A stretch of 6,651 bases of DNA, from NCBI GenBank assembly GCA_014237955.1, contig JABABY010000115.1:1-6651 (forward strand), in the 5' to 3' direction. Numbering within the stretch: the first letter of the stretch is position 1; each line of letters begins with the position of its first letter. Positions 5,617-6,651 of the stretch are shown piece by piece. The position numbers and the translations under genes were made by a program. The notes under the pieces were generated by a model. That model searched no databases and was not told the origin of the DNA. It was given only the letters and a program-made list of their open reading frames with translations. Origin of the DNA: Planctomycetota bacterium (GTDB taxonomy: Bacteria; Planctomycetota; Planctomycetia; Pirellulales; UBA7805).

Positions 5617-6567
5617 ATGGTCAAGGCAACTGGAAAATCGAAAAAGAAAAAACCGACGAAACGTGTCACGCAACTCCTCCCCCGTAGCGAGGTCCCTGCC
5701 GCTGACTGCTGGGATTTGAAAAGTCTCTTTTCCGGAGATGCGGCGTGGGAAAAAGCTTTTGCGCGATGGCAAAAGCAGATCGACGGTTATGAACAATTTC
5801 GTGGCAAACTGGCAAACAATGTAAAAACACTTGTTGCATCCCTGCAATTCGGCAGCGATTTTGAGCGAGCGGGAGAACGGCTAGCCTATTATGCCCACCT
5901 AAAAACCGCCGAAGATTCCAGCAACGATCATTACCAGAGGATGATGGGCCGCTACCGGAGCGTAGCACGAGAGGCGGAGGAGGCGGCGAGTTTCATCCGG
6001 CCGGAATTGCTGGCGATACCGGCCAACCAGCTCAAAAAATATCTGAAAATGAAAAGTATGGAGCCCTGGCGCTTAGCGGTTGAGCGGCTTGTCCGCTACA
6101 AACCCCATACACTCGGTCGCCGCGAGGAACGGCTTTTGGCCATGCAGAGCGAAATGGCCAATAGCAGCCAACAGACTTTTCAACAATTGCACAATTCCGA
6201 TATCCGCTTTGGGACCGTCCGTGACGAAAATGGCAATCAGATTGAACTCGCACACGGCAACCTGAGCAGGTTTATGGAATCTCCCAAACGGTCCGTTCGG
6301 CGCAAGGCGTATCAAGCGTATTACAGCACATTTTCAAAATACCAGCATACCCTCGCTACCACCCTTTCCGGTTCGATTCAGAAAGATGTCTACTACGCGC
6401 GGGCTCGCGATCATGACAGTGCGTTATCGGCGGCACTCTTTCCCGATCGTGTTCCCGAAGAGGTCTATCAGAACCTGATTGACACCGTCGGCGACCACCT
6501 TCCCGCATTGCATAAATACTATGCCCTCAGAGCCCGACACTTGCGTCTGAAAAAATTTCATCTCTAA
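5617..6567 (+). pseudogene. pepF: Oligoendopeptidase F (M3 family), N-terminal half only, cut at a junction
   Basis: The 316 residues match the N-terminal, largely helical half of M3B oligoendopeptidase F, a cytoplasmic zinc peptidase that cleaves short peptides and is usually about 600 residues. Family-like stretches are DCWDLKSLF at 30-38, AERLAYYAHLKTAED at 86-100, ASFIRPELLAIP at 124-135, LERL-like VERLVRYKPHTL at 155-166, SPKRSVRRKAYQAYY at 228-242 and LPALHKYYALRARHLRLKKF at 295-314. The frame then meets TAA at 6565-6567, where the family would continue with a Tyr-Asp (YDxYVP) motif. The HExxH zinc site and the whole catalytic domain are absent, so this product could not be a peptidase. 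Sequence after the stop belongs to another family, so this is a chimeric junction rather than a simple nonsense change; in the true genome the gene may be whole. The N-terminus has an odd Lys-rich lead (KSKKKKPTKR). The start ATG has no clear Shine-Dalgarno. Confidence 0.85.
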
Positions 6568-6651
6568 CTCCTGAAGGACTGGATAGGATATTTTATGGTA
6601 ATTCCGGATCAGAAGCTGTTGAAACGGCTATGAAGGTTGCTCTTGCTTACC
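6564..6651 (+). pseudogene. Fragment of a class III PLP-dependent aminotransferase, no start, runs off the window
   Basis: In the frame beginning at 6564 the last bases read LTPEGLDRIFYG, then NSGSEAVETAMKVALAY. The SGSEAxExAxK segment is the PLP-phosphate-binding signature of class III aminotransferases, and LTPEGLDR-(I/V)F precedes it in BioA-like and omega-amino-acid aminotransferases. The frame is open back to a stop at 6513-6515 but has no ATG, GTG or TTG before 6564, and about 100 N-terminal residues of the family are missing. The likeness may begin a little earlier (SEKISS, 6546-6563). By hand count 7 of 29 codons end in G or C, lower than the roughly half seen at the start of the neighbouring peptidase gene. 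The substrate cannot be told from so little; bioA is one possibility. Confidence 0.7.

Noticed and set aside
6565..6567. Programmed readthrough or a simple frameshift in pepF
   Set aside because: No other frame after the stop resumes PepF; the following residues are those of an aminotransferase, so recoding cannot explain it.
1..6651. Defence island, prophage or other mobile system
   Set aside because: No integrase, transposase, toxin-antitoxin pair, restriction-modification gene, CRISPR repeats or tRNA attachment site was seen; the identifiable neighbours are envelope and housekeeping genes.

Overview
The window looks like chromosomal DNA of a planctomycete, probably of the Pirellula/Rhodopirellula/Gimesia type with roughly balanced GC. 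The main reasons are a cysteine/valine-rich 32-residue repeat protein of the planctomycete YTV wall-protein type, a membrane-anchored LysM protein with a helical-LysM-YkuD-like layout, a small zinc-ribbon membrane protein, and an unnamed conserved-looking protein of a kind I associate with this phylum. These assignments come from reading the translations, with no database search. The sequence is probably a metagenomic or draft contig, because its last ~90 bases do not belong with what precedes them.

Layout. 1-708 (+): C-terminal part of a YTV-type repeat protein whose start lies upstream. 894-1160 (-): 88-aa acidic zinc-ribbon protein with a C-terminal membrane segment. 1275-2624 (+): LysM protein with a YkuD-like domain lacking its catalytic residues; a strong Shine-Dalgarno sets its start at a GTG. 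2847-3407 (+): orotate phosphoribosyltransferase, pyrE, GTG start. 3564-4253 (+): uncharacterised protein with a PD-(D/E)XK-like core and a winged-helix-like C-terminus. 4454-5473 (+): 3-oxoacyl-ACP synthase III, fabH, with intact Cys-His-Asn triad. 5617-6567 (+): N-terminal half of an M3-family oligoendopeptidase F, cut by a stop codon where the family normally continues. 6564-6651 (+): piece of a class III aminotransferase, without start or end, in another frame and with AT-richer codons.

The first three genes concern the cell envelope: a wall protein, a small membrane protein and an envelope-anchored glycan-binding protein. pyrE and fabH are housekeeping genes for pyrimidine and fatty-acid synthesis. 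All genes except the zinc-ribbon gene are on the + strand, but gaps of 143-222 bases separate successive + strand genes, so there is no clear operon; several gaps hold short inverted repeats. The gaps (709-893, 1161-1274, 2625-2846, 3408-3563, 4254-4453, 5474-5616) show no further gene. I saw no tRNA, rRNA, CRISPR, insertion sequence or phage gene.

The points most worth a second look are the oligopeptidase/aminotransferase junction near 6543-6567 (most likely an assembly chimera through a short shared string), the inactive-looking L,D-transpeptidase domain, and the nuclease-like protein at 3564-4253.
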